The notes: a model not told the origin generated them from the sequence alone. A DNA stretch of 36,048 nt from an uncultured Coriobacteriaceae bacterium (GCA_902786015.1 CADAAU010000024.1:1-36048); one strand, 5' to 3'; counted from the first letter of the stretch, positions 1 to 10,642 are shown. Made by a program: numbers and translations.

Positions 1-329
1 ACGGCGTGTCCCAATCCCTTGGGATCGTCCTGATAGACAAACGAGACCGGTAGCGCGCCAGCTTCGTGGACGGCATCGGCAAGCGCCTCCTTGCCACGCG
101 AGCGCAACATGTCCTCGAACGCGGCGTCCTCGGCAAAATAGCTCTCGATTTGTGGTTTCTCGTGCGAGTTCACGATGACGACCGCATCGACGCCCTCGGG
201 TTCGAGCGCCTCTTCTACCACGTACTGAATGACAGGCTTGTCGAGCACGGGGAGCAATTCCTTGGGAGAGCATTTTGTTGCGGGAAGAAATCTTGTGCCG
301 AGTCCGGCTGCCGGAATAATGGACTTCAT
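1..329 (-). CDS. galU: UTP--glucose-1-phosphate uridylyltransferase (5' part only)
   Basis: The gene makes UDP-glucose from UTP and glucose-1-phosphate for cell-surface polysaccharides. Only the first 109 codons are present; the rest runs off the left edge. The N-terminus reads MKSIIPAAGLGTRFLPATK, the nucleotidyltransferase signature with the Gly-rich GLGTRFLP loop, followed by SPKELLPVLDKPVIQY (the conserved KE-LP--DKP block) and YQDDPKGLGHA, which matches the GalU uracil/sugar-binding segment. The ATG is preceded by AAGGGG at a normal distance. It is separated by about 215 bp from the metal regulator, so it is probably transcribed on its own. The related enzymes RmlA and GlmU lack this exact KGLGHA pattern, so the GalU assignment is firm. 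Confidence 0.93.
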   Translation of the reverse strand, partial: MKSIIPAAGLGTRFLPATKCSPKELLPVLDKPVIQYVVEEALEPEGVDAVVIVNSHEKPQIESYFAEDAAFEDMLRSRGKEALADAVHEAGALPVSFVYQDDPKGLGHA

Positions 330-369
330 GGTGTGCCCCTTCGTATGTTGGTGATGCATGCTTTTGTGC

Positions 370-399
370 ATAATCTTTGTTATGCTACCCACATGTCAC
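370..399 (-). promoter_or_regulatory. Candidate galU promoter with overlapping inverted repeat
   Basis: On the minus strand a GTGACA -35-like box (394-399) and a GATTAT -10-like box (370-375) are separated by 18 bp and lie about 40 bp upstream of the galU ATG. A perfect 6+6 inverted repeat GCATAA-N6-TTATGC (368-385) covers the -10 region and could be an operator. The match to consensus is moderate. The rest of 330-544 shows no gene. Confidence 0.35.
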
Positions 400-544
400 A
401 ACTTTGTTGCACACGCATCCGTAAGCGGTTACACCACCACGGTATCCGGAGCATCATGTCGTTATATTTTGTTTTTGATACGCAGAAGACGTGACACGCG
501 GCATGGGAGCATCCGATTTGTCAGTCTCCCCTTAACCGGAACTG

Positions 545-973
545 CTAAGACTCGATGGAGTGCCCTTCACGTTCGAGGTAGTCGCACCAGCGGTCAATAG
601 TCTCCTCCGAAAGGTAATGTTCCATAAGACACGCCTCTTCGTCGGCAACCTTGGTGTCGACGCCTAAGTCGCGTATGAGGAATGCCCTTAGTGCCCGATG
701 GCTGCGCCAAACGCGCCGCGCATATTCGCGACCAGGACCGGTTAGCGTAACCCGTCCATAGCGAGCTTGCTCGATCATGCCCGCTTCCCTGAGCAGCGAG
801 AGTGCCTTGCTGACACTTGCCTTCGAGACACCCAGCTGCTCGGCAACGTCAACCGAGCGAACTCCATCTACAACATCGTCCCCTCGCTCGACCGCAATAC
901 GGTATATTGCCTCAAGGTAGTCTTCGCCGGCCATGGACAGCTTGTGTCCGCTTGGCAGGTCATTGCGCGCCAT
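545..973 (-). CDS. MntR/DtxR-family metal-dependent transcriptional regulator
   Basis: This is a 142-residue regulator of the MntR/DtxR type, which represses or activates metal-uptake genes when Mn(II) or Fe(II) is bound. A winged helix-turn-helix covers roughly residues 30-75 (VAEQLGVSKASVSKALSLL). The start SMAGEDYLEAIY and the later blocks RSHRAL and CLMEHYLS place Asp/Glu/His residues where MntR carries its metal ligands. The length fits the short MntR form without the SH3-like domain of DtxR. The start at 973 is chosen over an ATG 27 bases upstream because AAAGGAGGG lies directly in front of it. It follows murA on the same strand but is separated by a terminator, so it probably has its own promoter. 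Which metal it senses cannot be told from sequence. Confidence 0.85.
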   Translation of the reverse strand: MARNDLPSGHKLSMAGEDYLEAIYRIAVERGDDVVDGVRSVDVAEQLGVSKASVSKALSLLREAGMIEQARYGRVTLTGPGREYARRVWRSHRALRAFLIRDLGVDTKVADEEACLMEHYLSEETIDRWCDYLEREGHSIES

Positions 974-1005
974 ATGCACCCTCCTTTTCTCTCTTCCCAA
1001 ACCCC

Positions 1006-1036
1006 CAAAAACAAGCCGTACCCCTTGGTACGGCTT
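1006..1036 (-). terminator. Rho-independent terminator after murA
   Basis: On the minus strand, ten bases after the murA stop, AAGCCGTACC pairs perfectly with GGTACGGCTT around a 4-nt loop and is followed by GTTTTT. This is a canonical intrinsic terminator separating murA from the metal-regulator gene. Confidence 0.85.
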
Positions 1037-1045
1037 ACCTCATCG

Positions 1046-2335
1046 CTAGAGTTCGTCGTCAAGCACTTCGATGTCGGGCACTTCGACGCGCGTTACATGC
1101 GCACCCAGACTACGGAGCTTCTCGACAAATCGCTCGTATCCTCGGTCGATGTGATAGATGTCGAGCACCGTCGTTGTGCCGTCGGCAATAAGACCGGCCA
1201 TCACTAACGCGGCACCACCGCGCAAATCGGGCGAACGCACCTCTGCCCCCGAAAGACTACGCACACCCCGTACGACGGCATGGTGACCCTGAATGGCAAT
1301 GTCGGAACCCATACGTTGCAGCTCGCTCGCAAACATGAAGCGGTTCTCGAAGACGTTCTCGGTGACGATGGACGTTCCCTCGGCGACCGCAAGCAAACAC
1401 ATGGTTTGCGCCTGCATGTCGGTAGGAAAGCCCGGGAACGGAAGCGTCTGGATGTCTACGGCGCGCAGGGGCTGGTCGCGGCTAACCGTTACACAACGTT
1501 GTCCCCGGCGTACCGTAATGCCCATTTGCTCGAATTTGCGTAGGACAAGACCGAGGTGGTCGGGCTCAAATCCCTTGATGGTGACCGGTTGTCCCACGAG
1601 CGCCCCAATAGCCGCAAACGTGCCGGCTTCTATGCGGTCGCCCGTAACGGCGTGCGTCACGGGATGTAGCTCGCCCACACCGTGAATCTCGATGACGGGC
1701 GTCCCGGCTCCACGAATGTCGGCACCCATCTCGTTGAGCATGTTTGCCAGGTCCTGAATCTCGGGTTCACGGGCGGCATTGTCGATGATGGTGACTCCCT
1801 TGGCGTGCACAGACGCCATAACGAGGTTTTCGGTGGCGCCGACGCTCGCAAATTCGAGGTTGACCGTAGCGCCATGAAGTCCGTTAGGAGCCGTTGCATA
1901 GATGTCGCCATGGTCGACGTCAAACTCTACGCCCAAGGCCTCAAGGCCCAAGATATGCATGTCTATGGAGCGTGCGCCAATGTTGCAGCCACCCGGCATG
2001 GCCACAATCGCCTTGCCAAATCTGGCGAGCAGCGGACCCAACACGGCAGTCGAGGCACGCATGCGGGTAACGAGGCTATAGGGAGTCTCCCAGCTATCCA
2101 CCGTCGACGTGTCAATGCTCAGGGTATGCTCGTCCACAACCTCGACGATGGCACCGAGCTCCTTGAGCACCTTGCCCATGACGTGAACGTCTGCAATATT
2201 TGGCACGTTAGTGAGCGTTGTGACTCCCGGTGCAAGAATGGTAGCTGCCATGAGCTTGAGGGCCGAGTTCTTGGCTCCCTCAACTGTTACCGTTCCGGTG
2301 ACGGGATGTCCTCCCTCTACGCGTATGACTTCCAT
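1046..2335 (-). CDS. murA: UDP-N-acetylglucosamine 1-carboxyvinyltransferase
   Basis: MurA catalyses the first committed step of peptidoglycan synthesis, transferring enolpyruvate from PEP to UDP-GlcNAc in the cytoplasm. The 429-residue product has the usual family length and fold: EGAKNSALK near residues 19-27 (substrate-binding Lys and Asn), RMRAST near 91-96, and the active-site loop MPGGCNIGAR with the catalytic Cys at residue 117, so fosfomycin sensitivity would be expected at the enzyme level. Further landmarks are GATENLVMAS and FPTDMQAQ. The ATG is preceded by GGAGGATAG. The gene lies downstream of the atp operon with 285 bp between them, a common actinobacterial arrangement. A terminator follows it. 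Confidence 0.95.
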   Translation of the reverse strand: MEVIRVEGGHPVTGTVTVEGAKNSALKLMAATILAPGVTTLTNVPNIADVHVMGKVLKELGAIVEVVDEHTLSIDTSTVDSWETPYSLVTRMRASTAVLGPLLARFGKAIVAMPGGCNIGARSIDMHILGLEALGVEFDVDHGDIYATAPNGLHGATVNLEFASVGATENLVMASVHAKGVTIIDNAAREPEIQDLANMLNEMGADIRGAGTPVIEIHGVGELHPVTHAVTGDRIEAGTFAAIGALVGQPVTIKGFEPDHLGLVLRKFEQMGITVRRGQRCVTVSRDQPLRAVDIQTLPFPGFPTDMQAQTMCLLAVAEGTSIVTENVFENRFMFASELQRMGSDIAIQGHHAVVRGVRSLSGAEVRSPDLRGGAALVMAGLIADGTTTVLDIYHIDRGYERFVEKLRSLGAHVTRVEVPDIEVLDDEL

Positions 2336-2415
2336 CTATCCTCCGCTGTACGTGTGCTTCGTCTAAACTGCGAGATTAAGAGTACACCACTTGCGAGCAT
2401 ACATTCAATGTGCTC

Positions 2416-2459
2416 TGCGCAAAAAGAAGGAGCTGTGAACTATTGCGAGGCTGTTCACA
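2416..2459 (-). terminator. Possible atp operon terminator
   Basis: On the minus strand a 7-bp inverted repeat TGTGAAC/GTTCACA (2434-2459) is followed, after about six bases, by the T-rich stretch TTCTTTTT. It sits between the long hairpin at 2499-2579 and murA. The stem is short and the T-run offset, so this is only a candidate. Confidence 0.4.
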
Positions 2460-2498
2460 CCCTCACAAGGTGGGTGGCAACCACGTCGGACGGACCGC

Positions 2499-2579
2499 TC
2501 GTGGAACAGGGCTCCCGGGGAGTTAGTTCCGCGCGACCTCGTCACGCGGAACTAACTCCCCGGGAGCCCTGTTCCACGA
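2499..2579. repeat. Long perfect inverted repeat, 35-bp arms and 11-nt loop
   Basis: Two 35-base arms (2499-2533 and 2545-2579) are exact reverse complements around an 11-base loop. The structure starts 41 bases after the atpC stop and precedes murA. There is no adjoining T-tract on either strand, so it is not a textbook terminator. It is homologous to the hairpin at 9819-9891: 26 of 31 aligned arm bases are identical, and each of the five differences is matched in the opposite arm. Likely roles are transcription termination or protection of the atp mRNA 3' end; a mobile palindromic element is also possible. Confidence 0.9.
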
Positions 2580-2620
2580 ACTGTTGAGAGTTTGGGTCCG
2601 GTTCGTTTGTGACAGGTGCG

Positions 2621-3037
2621 TTAGCGCTCTGAGCTGGCCTCGAGCAACATGTCGCACCAGGACATCTTCTCCTCGTAGTAGGCGCGACGATGGTCGCCCT
2701 CGGGCAGCGCGTCACGCGCGGCAGCGGCCTCGTCCTTGGTAAGTTGTACCACCTCAGGCTCGATGTCGTCACTGCGACGAGCGTGGTTTGCCAGCACGAT
2801 AACGGTATTGTCGGCAACTTCCGCATACCCGCCCGATACGATTATCTTTACCAGCTCACCGCCTTGCTCCTTGGGAAGGTGCAGCCGCACGACGCCGTCT
2901 CCCAGCGCCACGATCATGGGTGCATGAGAAGGCCAGACTCCGAGTTCGCCCGACTCGGCCACGAGCACGAGGTGATCTACCTCGCCCTCAAATAACTGCC
3001 GGTCGGGTCGAACAAATTGGCAGGTAATCGTCGCCAT
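2621..3037 (-). CDS. atpC: ATP synthase F1 epsilon subunit
   Basis: The epsilon subunit is part of the central stalk, coupling rotation to catalysis and able to inhibit ATP hydrolysis. The 138-residue protein begins with the beta-sandwich domain ITCQFVRPDRQLFEGEVDHL and carries the signature GELGVWPSHAPMIVAL, then GGYAEVADNTVIVLAN. The remaining 50 or so residues form the alpha-helical C-terminal domain (DEAAAARDAL, HRRAYYEE). It begins two bases after the beta-subunit stop, with GGGGGT as ribosome site inside the end of atpD, so translation is probably coupled. It is the last gene of the atp operon, which runs on the minus strand, and is followed by the long hairpin at 2499-2579. Confidence 0.93.
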   Translation of the reverse strand: MATITCQFVRPDRQLFEGEVDHLVLVAESGELGVWPSHAPMIVALGDGVVRLHLPKEQGGELVKIIVSGGYAEVADNTVIVLANHARRSDDIEPEVVQLTKDEAAAARDALPEGDHRRAYYEEKMSWCDMLLEASSER

Positions 3038-3039
3038 GC

Positions 3040-5417
<2,378 letters not shown>

Positions 5418-5435
5418 GAGGTGCGCAGGTCCTTT

Positions 5436-7136
5436 CTATGAGCGCGGTGTCGTGGCGTCAGCTTCGGTGGTCGCGCTCTGCTCGCTCACCCTGGCGGCAA
5501 TCTTTGCATCCGAGCTGTTTGCCGTGGCAGCAGCTGCCTGAAGCGCGCCGGCATCCACGTCGACATCGGCGGCAGGCAAGAACTTCGCCTGAACCTCTTT
5601 GACGAGCGCACGAATCTGCTCTTCCGTCTCTCCGCCAATCTTTCCCGCGCGCACGCTGGCACGCAGGTCTTTGTAGCGAGTTTCGGCAAGACGTTGTATG
5701 AGCGCCGTCCTAAAGGGCAGCACCTGCTCGATGGGAAGAACGTCCAGGAATCCCTCTTTGCCCGCATAGAGCACGATGGCCTGGTCGGCGACGTCGATTG
5801 CCGAGAAGCGCCCCTGCTTGAGGACTTCCGTCATGCGGCTGCCGTGCGTGAGCTGATGCTGCGTCGCGGCATCGAGGTCGGAGCCGAACTGGGCAAACGC
5901 CTGCATCTCTCGATAGCTTGCGAGGTCGAGGCGAAGCGTACCCGCTACCTGCTTCATGCTCGCACGCTGAGCTGCACCACCGACGCGGCTTACCGAAAGT
6001 CCGGTATCCACGGCCGGACGCTGTCCCTGGAAGAACAGATTCGACTGCAGGTAGATCTGACCGTCGGTAATCGAGATCACGTTCGTAGGAATGTAGGCAG
6101 AGACGTCGCCTTCCTGGGTCTCGATAAGCGGCAATGCCGTCATAGACCCTGCGCCGTTCTCGTCCGAAAGCTTGCAGGCACGCTCCAGCAAACGGCTGTG
6201 CAGGTAGAAGATGTCTCCAGGGTATGCCTCGCGTCCGGGCGGACGATGCAGCGTAAGCGACATCTGTCGATAGGCGACCGCCTGCTTGGAGAGGTCGTCG
6301 TACACCACGAGCACGTGGCCGCCAGGATGCTCCGCATCCGCAGGGTTTCCGTCCTCGTCGTTGTACATAAAGAACTCGCCAATGGCAGCACCCGCCATGG
6401 GCGCGATGTACTGCAGTGGCGCGGAATCGGCTGCCGTGGCCGAAACGATCACGGTCTTGTCCATGACGCCGTGATGCTTAAGTGTCTGCGAAATGGCTGC
6501 CACCGTGGAGGCCTTCTGGCCGATGGCCACGTAAATACAGACGATGTCGGTATCGCGCTGGTTGATAATCGTGTCGATGGCGATAGCCGTCTTACCCGTC
6601 TTGCGGTCGCCGATGATAAGCTCACGCTGGCCGCGGCCGATGGGCACCATGGCGTCGATGGCCATGAGTCCGGTTTGCACGGGCTCACAGACCGGCTGTC
6701 GTTCCATAATGCCAGGGGCTTTGAACTCGATAGGACGGCGATGCGTCGTATGGATAGGACCAAGACCATCGATGGGCTGTCCCAGAGGATTTACCACGCG
6801 ACCGAGCATTTCGCGACCAACGGGAATGTCCATGACACGCCCGGTCGTAATGCACTCGTCGCCCTCTTTGATGGTGTCGACCTCGCCAAAGAGCACGGCA
6901 CCGATCTCGTCTTCCTCGAGGTTTTGCGCCAGTCCATATACGTTGTGACCAGTGGCAGAACTCGTAAGGCACAGCAACTCGCCCGACATCGCGCTCTGCA
7001 GTCCCTTGACGTGCGCAATTCCGTCTCCCACCTGCGTTACCGTCGACGCCTCGTGGTGGTCAACGGTAAACTCGATGGCATCAAGCTGGCTGCGTAGCGT
7101 GCTGATGATCGACGAAGCATCAATGTGTTCTATCAC
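5436..7136 (-). CDS. atpA: ATP synthase F1 alpha subunit
   Basis: Alpha is the non-catalytic nucleotide-binding F1 subunit. The 566-residue product has the P-loop [15 protein letters not shown], the preceding [14 protein letters not shown], and the alpha signature [17 protein letters not shown]. It is longer than most alphas (about 500-515): the last 45 or so residues after [10 protein letters not shown] are a low-complexity Ala/Asp/Ser/Thr tail ([25 protein letters not shown]) with no known function. The start codon is GTG at 7136, with AGGAGGT eight bases before it. GTG overlaps the delta stop by four bases (GTGA), so translation is probably coupled. Confidence 0.96.
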   Translation of the reverse strand: MIEHIDASSIISTLRSQLDAIEFTVDHHEASTVTQVGDGIAHVKGLQSAMSGELLCLTSSATGHNVYGLAQNLEEDEIGAVLFGEVDTIKEGDECITTGRVMDIPVGREMLGRVVNPLGQPIDGLGPIHTTHRRPIEFKAPGIMERQPVCEPVQTGLMAIDAMVPIGRGQRELIIGDRKTGKTAIAIDTIINQRDTDIVCIYVAIGQKASTVAAISQTLKHHGVMDKTVIVSATAADSAPLQYIAPMAGAAIGEFFMYNDEDGNPADAEHPGGHVLVVYDDLSKQAVAYRQMSLTLHRPPGREAYPGDIFYLHSRLLERACKLSDENGAGSMTALPLIETQEGDVSAYIPTNVISITDGQIYLQSNLFFQGQRPAVDTGLSVSRVGGAAQRASMKQVAGTLRLDLASYREMQAFAQFGSDLDAATQHQLTHGSRMTEVLKQGRFSAIDVADQAIVLYAGKEGFLDVLPIEQVLPFRTALIQRLAETRYKDLRASVRAGKIGGETEEQIRALVKEVQAKFLPAADVDVDAGALQAAAATANSSDAKIAARVSEQSATTEADATTPRS

Positions 7137-7606
7137 GCGTCCACACCTCCTCGATAGCTCGCCGCGAGGGTCTTGCGGATGTTGACGAGCTGCGCCCGGA
7201 TGGAAGCATCACGACGATGGCCGTTCGCCTCAAGGATGATACCGCCCACGATCTTTGGGTCGACATGCTCCACCAGGTACACGGGTTTCCCCAAGTCCTC
7301 TTCGCACTTGCGACGAACCTTGCCACGAAGGTCGGCATTCATGCGCACGGCAGTGGTGACTTCCACTGTTGCCGTATCGTCGCCATGCTTCAAAAGCGAT
7401 TGCAAATCTTCGAAAACCTGCTCGAGCAGCGGCAGGTCATGCTCTTCCTCCATGCGCGTCAGGATTTCGCGCACCTCGGGAGTGAACTTGAGCGCCTGAC
7501 GCAAGTCATTTGGTTCCTGTACCCCGCTGCCTTCGCCGCGGGCAGCGTCGAGCAGAGAACGAGCATACGACTCGATCTTTTGCTTGGCGTCTGACCTACT
7601 CGTCAT
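7133..7606 (-). CDS. atpH: ATP synthase F1 delta subunit
   Basis: Delta (OSCP) joins F1 to the peripheral stalk. The 157-residue product is shorter than the usual 175-180, but its position between atpF and atpA and its sequence support it: an N-terminal helical part ([18 protein letters not shown]), then [12 protein letters not shown], and the conserved C-terminal block [20 protein letters not shown], the most recognisable delta motif. It starts inside the end of atpF (11-base overlap) and its stop is shared with the GTG of atpA. The short form is consistent with other actinobacteria of the Coriobacteriia; that comparison is from general knowledge and was not checked here. Confidence 0.9.
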   Translation of the reverse strand: MTSRSDAKQKIESYARSLLDAARGEGSGVQEPNDLRQALKFTPEVREILTRMEEEHDLPLLEQVFEDLQSLLKHGDDTATVEVTTAVRMNADLRGKVRRKCEEDLGKPVYLVEHVDPKIVGGIILEANGHRRDASIRAQLVNIRKTLAASYRGGVDA

Positions 7607-8198
7607 TGAGGCTCCCCACTTCCAGCAGGTACTTCTCGGCCAAGGCGTACTGCTCCTGCTTGTCGAGCGCCTCGCCTATGATCTTTGACGCGATTTCGAC
7701 CGAGAGGTCCACAACCTGACCCGACAGTTCCACCATGGCCTTTTCGCGTTCGGCATCGACGGCGCTGTGTGCCTTTGCGATGATCTCTACGGCACTCGCC
7801 TGAGCCTCGGCGATGATGCGGCTGCGCTCTTCCTCGCCCTCGCGCTTGGCTGCCGCAACGATGCCAGCTGCCTCGTTCTGGGCAGCTGCGATGCGCTCCT
7901 GGCTTTCGCGGACGCCGGCTTCCGCCGCCTCTTTTGCCTCACTGGCCGCAGCGAGGTCGCCCTCGATCTTTTCTTGGCGAGCGTCGAGCGTCTGAATAAT
8001 CATGGGCCAAGCCACCTTGGCAAGGATGGCCCAGATGGCCAAGAAGGCTACGAGGGCAGGTATAAACTCGGCCGGCTTGGGCACGAGAATGTCGGGGCCT
8101 GCCGCAAAGGCCGTCGTGGGCGTTGCTCCCATGATCGCAAGCGCTGCAATGCCCGCACCGCTCGCACTGCGCAACATACCCAGCTTCTGTGTGTTCAT
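7596..8198 (-). CDS. atpF: ATP synthase F0 b subunit with N-terminal leader
   Basis: The b subunit forms the peripheral stalk. The 200-residue product has one certain membrane helix at residues 46-66 (IPALVAFLAIWAILAKVAW), then a long charged coiled coil rich in Ala, Glu and Lys (EAKEAAEAGVRESQERI) and a C-terminal dimer/delta-binding part ending GEALDKQEQYALAEKYL. Ahead of this lies an extra hydrophobic segment, MLRSASGAGIAALAIMGAT followed by PTTAFA, which looks like a signal peptide with an Ala-x-Ala cleavage site near residue 32. The start at 8198 is chosen because GGAGGT lies just before it; the reading frame continues upstream but would run into atpE. Confidence 0.93.
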   Translation of the reverse strand: MNTQKLGMLRSASGAGIAALAIMGATPTTAFAAGPDILVPKPAEFIPALVAFLAIWAILAKVAWPMIIQTLDARQEKIEGDLAAASEAKEAAEAGVRESQERIAAAQNEAAGIVAAAKREGEEERSRIIAEAQASAVEIIAKAHSAVDAEREKAMVELSGQVVDLSVEIASKIIGEALDKQEQYALAEKYLLEVGSLNDE

Positions 8199-8238
8199 TC
8201 GAACCTCCAAATTCGGAAACGTTGCCGTACTACATGCA

Positions 8239-8430
8239 CTAAGCAATGAGCGTAACAACGAAGCCGATGAGTGCGAGTGCCTCAACGAATGCCGAAGCAA
8301 GAATGAACACGGTAAACAGACGACCTTCGACCTCGGGTTGACGCGCAATAGAAGATGTTGCGCCAAGGGCCGCAAGCCCGATGCCAATACCTGCGCCCAC
8401 TACACCAAGGCCGTATCCGATAACTCCCAC
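8239..8430 (-). CDS. atpE: ATP synthase F0 c subunit
   Basis: Subunit c forms the rotor ring that carries ions across the membrane. The 63-residue product is a helical hairpin: helix one GLGVVGAGIGIGLAALGA, the polar loop ARQPEVEGR, and helix two FTVFILASAFVEALALIGFV, with the ion-binding Glu at residue 50. The Glu is followed by Ala-Leu, and helix one lacks the Gln of sodium-binding rings, so proton coupling is inferred. The start is GTG at 8430, five bases after AGGAGGA. It is slightly short for the family (usually 70-85). The 100-bp gap to atpB holds a small hairpin. Confidence 0.94.
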   Translation of the reverse strand: MGVIGYGLGVVGAGIGIGLAALGATSSIARQPEVEGRLFTVFILASAFVEALALIGFVVTLIA

Positions 8431-8491
8431 GATTCCTCCTTTGTCAGTCGCCGGACCACCCGACGAGCCTTAATGACGTTTCTTATATACA

Positions 8492-8507
8492 GCGGACATT
8501 TGTCCGC
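8492..8507 (-). other. Small hairpin in the atpB-atpE gap
   Basis: GCGGAC-ATTT-GTCCGC forms a perfect 6-bp stem with a 4-nt loop in the untranslated stretch between atpB and atpE. Such sites upstream of atpE may affect mRNA processing or the high relative translation needed for c subunits; here that is inference only. Confidence 0.5.
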
Positions 8508-8530
8508 CGAATACCAATAATTCGTATTGC

Positions 8531-9337
8531 TTAGTGCTCCGTAGACTCCGCAATCTGTATGTAAACGGCGGAGAGCAGCGTGAAGACATACGCCTGAATA
8601 ACGGCAACCAGCATCTCAACCGCGTAAATAATCAAAAGAATGGCCAACCAGAAGGCCGACGCGCCCGCCTGACCGAGTGCCGTCAGCGAAAAGCCCTGCA
8701 ACAGCGGCTCAAGGAACAGCGTAGAGAGCAGGGCAAACGCACCCATGACCACATGGCCTGCAAACAGGTTACAGAACAAACGGACGGCCAGAGTAACCAG
8801 GCGCAGGAAAGTCGAGAACAGCTCGATGAGCCACACCAACGCATTCATGGGGAAGCCGACGCCTGCGGGAGCAAGGCTCTTGAGGTAACCGATGGGACCC
8901 TTGCTGCGCACACCCATCACGATGAAGTAGACGAACGAAACAAGTGCAAGCGCCGCCGCCGTACCGATGCATCCCGTGCCAGGCTTGCAGCCCGGGATAA
9001 TGCCAACGATGTTGTTGGCCAAGATAAAGAAGAAGACCGACGCAATGAACGGAAAGTGCCTGCGCCAGGAATCGCCCAACAGGCCTTTGCACAGGTCATC
9101 ACGGCAATACTCAACCAAGAATTCAATCCCGTTCATGAAGCGCCCCTTGGGCAACATCCCAGCGGCCGCCTGCTTCTTTTTGAAGACAAACACGACGATC
9201 ATGAGCAGGGCGATTGCTACGAACATCCAGAACGTATATTGCGTCAGGCCCACATTAAGATCGCCGACGATAGGCTCCGAAGAGAAGCTATTTACGAGCT
9301 CGTCCATCTCCTCACCGAGTACATCCAGCGGATTCAC
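8531..9337 (-). CDS. atpB: ATP synthase F0 a subunit
   Basis: Subunit a provides the ion half-channels next to the c ring. The 268-residue product has about six membrane helices, the conserved Arg segment TLAVRLFCNLFAGHVVMGA carrying the essential Arg, and the C-terminal helix with VIQAYVFTLLSAVYIQIA. The segment FPFIASVFFFILANNIVGIIPG is also typical. The start is GTG at 9337, sharing one base with the atpI stop (TAGTG) and preceded by AAAGGAAA. The reading frame stays open further upstream, but that part overlaps atpI and lacks family similarity, so it is excluded. Confidence 0.95.
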   Translation of the reverse strand: MNPLDVLGEEMDELVNSFSSEPIVGDLNVGLTQYTFWMFVAIALLMIVVFVFKKKQAAAGMLPKGRFMNGIEFLVEYCRDDLCKGLLGDSWRRHFPFIASVFFFILANNIVGIIPGCKPGTGCIGTAAALALVSFVYFIVMGVRSKGPIGYLKSLAPAGVGFPMNALVWLIELFSTFLRLVTLAVRLFCNLFAGHVVMGAFALLSTLFLEPLLQGFSLTALGQAGASAFWLAILLIIYAVEMLVAVIQAYVFTLLSAVYIQIAESTEH

Positions 9338-9648
9338 TACGGTTTCCTTTCTCCCGATACGACGTTTTTTTGTGCGTCGTGCCACGCCCTCCAGGCCTCG
9401 ATTGTCCATACAAACAAAAACGAGGCGACTACTGCTACACCAAAGACGAGGACACGCTCGCGTGAGACCAGCCACACGACAAAGATGGCAGCCGAAAGCA
9501 TGGCAAAGGACACCATGATGCTTACCAAGCCGGAGGCCACACTCACCCTGCGATCCCGCTTCAATGCTCGTTCGAGCAGGTACATCGAGGGAAGCGCACC
9601 CAAAAGACCTGTGACGGCCCCAAGGAGAACAGTCGCGGCCCCTTCCAC
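9337..9648 (-). CDS. AtpI-like ATP synthase-associated membrane protein
   Basis: This 103-residue protein has four hydrophobic segments: ATVLLGAVTGLLGALPSMY, VSVASGLVSIMVSFAMLS, AAIFVVWLV and VLVFGVAVVASFLFVW. A basic loop (ERALKRDRR) lies between the first two. Its place as first gene of the operon, directly ahead of atpB, and its size match AtpI/UncI, which helps assemble the c ring. Sequence conservation in this family is low, so the assignment rests on position and topology. A GTG start at 9648 is chosen because GGGAGGTG lies six bases ahead; an in-frame ATG at 9678 would add ten residues without a good ribosome site. Confidence 0.8.
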   Translation of the reverse strand: MEGAATVLLGAVTGLLGALPSMYLLERALKRDRRVSVASGLVSIMVSFAMLSAAIFVVWLVSRERVLVFGVAVVASFLFVWTIEAWRAWHDAQKNVVSGERKP

Positions 9649-9688
9649 GGAGCACCTCCCACGACAGACGTTGCTCATAATCTAGGTG

Positions 9689-9717
9689 ATTCTAGAACTG
9701 CGCGCCAAGAATAGCAA
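9689..9717 (-). promoter_or_regulatory. Candidate atp operon promoter
   Basis: On the minus strand TTGCTA (-35, 9712-9717) and TAGAAT (-10, 9689-9694) are separated by exactly 17 bp. The predicted start of transcription would give a leader of about 35 bases before the atpI-like gene. Four of six and five of six consensus matches make this a good sigma-70-type candidate. Confidence 0.55.
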
Positions 9718-9818
9718 GAACTTGTCAGTATTCTTGCAGCCTGTTTTGACCATGGTTTCACATAAGCATCATTTTGATTGGTTCAGGCCAGCCGGCAGGC
9801 AGGCAATGGGAAACCTTT

Positions 9819-9891
9819 TGGAACGGAGTTCCCGGGGAGCTTGTTCCGCGTGCCGGGCTTGCGGAACAAGCTCCCCGGGAACTCCGTTCCA
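9819..9891. repeat. Long perfect inverted repeat, 31-bp arms and 11-nt loop
   Basis: Arms 9819-9849 and 9861-9891 are exact reverse complements around an 11-base loop. It begins 55 bases after the stop of the DUF47 gene and lies upstream of the atp promoter. It is homologous to the hairpin at 2499-2579, with five arm positions changed and each compensated on the other arm. No T-tract follows on either strand. The rest of 9718-9946 shows no gene. Confidence 0.9.
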
Positions 9892-9946
9892 CCAATCTTG
9901 GCCAATAATTCAGGTCCGGTGGCTAGCAAAGGCATGCAGTGGGGTA

Positions 9947-10561
9947 CTAGGCGCTCTTCATGACTACCGAGCGAACGACGCCTGCCGCGCGGTCACATGC
10001 GTTGAGGCAGTTCTCCATCTGGTCGAAGATGCGCAGCCACACGACCACCTCCTTGCCGCGATCCTCCTCCGCAAAGAGCCTGCGGAGGGCGTTTTGGTAA
10101 ACGCGGTCCGCGCCGTCCTCAACACGGCTGATCGCAATGGCATGGTGCATGAGCTCTTCGTCCTTCTTGTAGCGCGGCAGACGGTTGACCACCTCTTGCA
10201 GCTCATAGATGGCCCGCTTCGTAAGCTCGGCCATCTCGATTGCCTCAGGACGCATGTGGTCGAGGTTAAAGAGGTCGAGGCGCATGCACACCATTTCCAT
10301 GAGGTCCATAACGTCATCCATGCGTAGGGCGAGGTCCGATATGTCCTCTCGATCGATGGGTGTGATGAATGACGTGTAGAGATGGTGGTGTATGTCTGCA
10401 ACGAGCTCGTCGGTTGACATCTCATGGACCTTCATGCGCGGAATGCGAGCCAGAGACTCGGGAAAATCGCGCATGATGGACGCGTACTCTTCCGACGCGT
10501 CCACGAGCTGGGCAGCCACCTGCTTGAGCAGGGTAAAAAAGACGTCTTCCTTCTTTGCCAT
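9947..10561 (-). CDS. DUF47/PhoU-like partner of the phosphate transporter
   Basis: This 204-residue, all-helical cytoplasmic protein is of the DUF47 (Pit accessory, PhoU-like) family, whose members sit beside Pit transporters and are thought to modulate them. Recognisable features are the opening KKEDVFFTLLKQVAAQLVDA, the segment DREDISDLALRMDDVMDLME, where acidic and His residues (HHHLYTSFITPIDRED) suggest a metal site as in PhoU proteins, and the tail WLRIFDQMENCLNACDRAA. AAAGGAGAAACC precedes the ATG. It lies 81 bp downstream of the pit gene on the same strand and is the last gene before the hairpin at 9819-9891. Confidence 0.88.
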   Translation of the reverse strand: MAKKEDVFFTLLKQVAAQLVDASEEYASIMRDFPESLARIPRMKVHEMSTDELVADIHHHLYTSFITPIDREDISDLALRMDDVMDLMEMVCMRLDLFNLDHMRPEAIEMAELTKRAIYELQEVVNRLPRYKKDEELMHHAIAISRVEDGADRVYQNALRRLFAEEDRGKEVVVWLRIFDQMENCLNACDRAAGVVRSVVMKSA

Positions 10562-10642
10562 GGTTTCTCCTTTGCGAGGACGTACGTACGGAACGAATCT
10601 TTGGCGATCGGCGGATTCGGGGCGAGCCGTGATTCCACGCCG

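Noticed and set aside
7596..8387. Longer atpF start at 8387
   Set aside because: It would overlap most of atpE; the ATG at 8198 has a strong GGAGGT site.
8531..9655. Longer atpB start giving about 374 residues
   Set aside because: The extra N-terminal part overlaps the atpI-like gene in another frame and lacks F0-a similarity; the GTG at 9337 has a ribosome site and a TAGTG junction.
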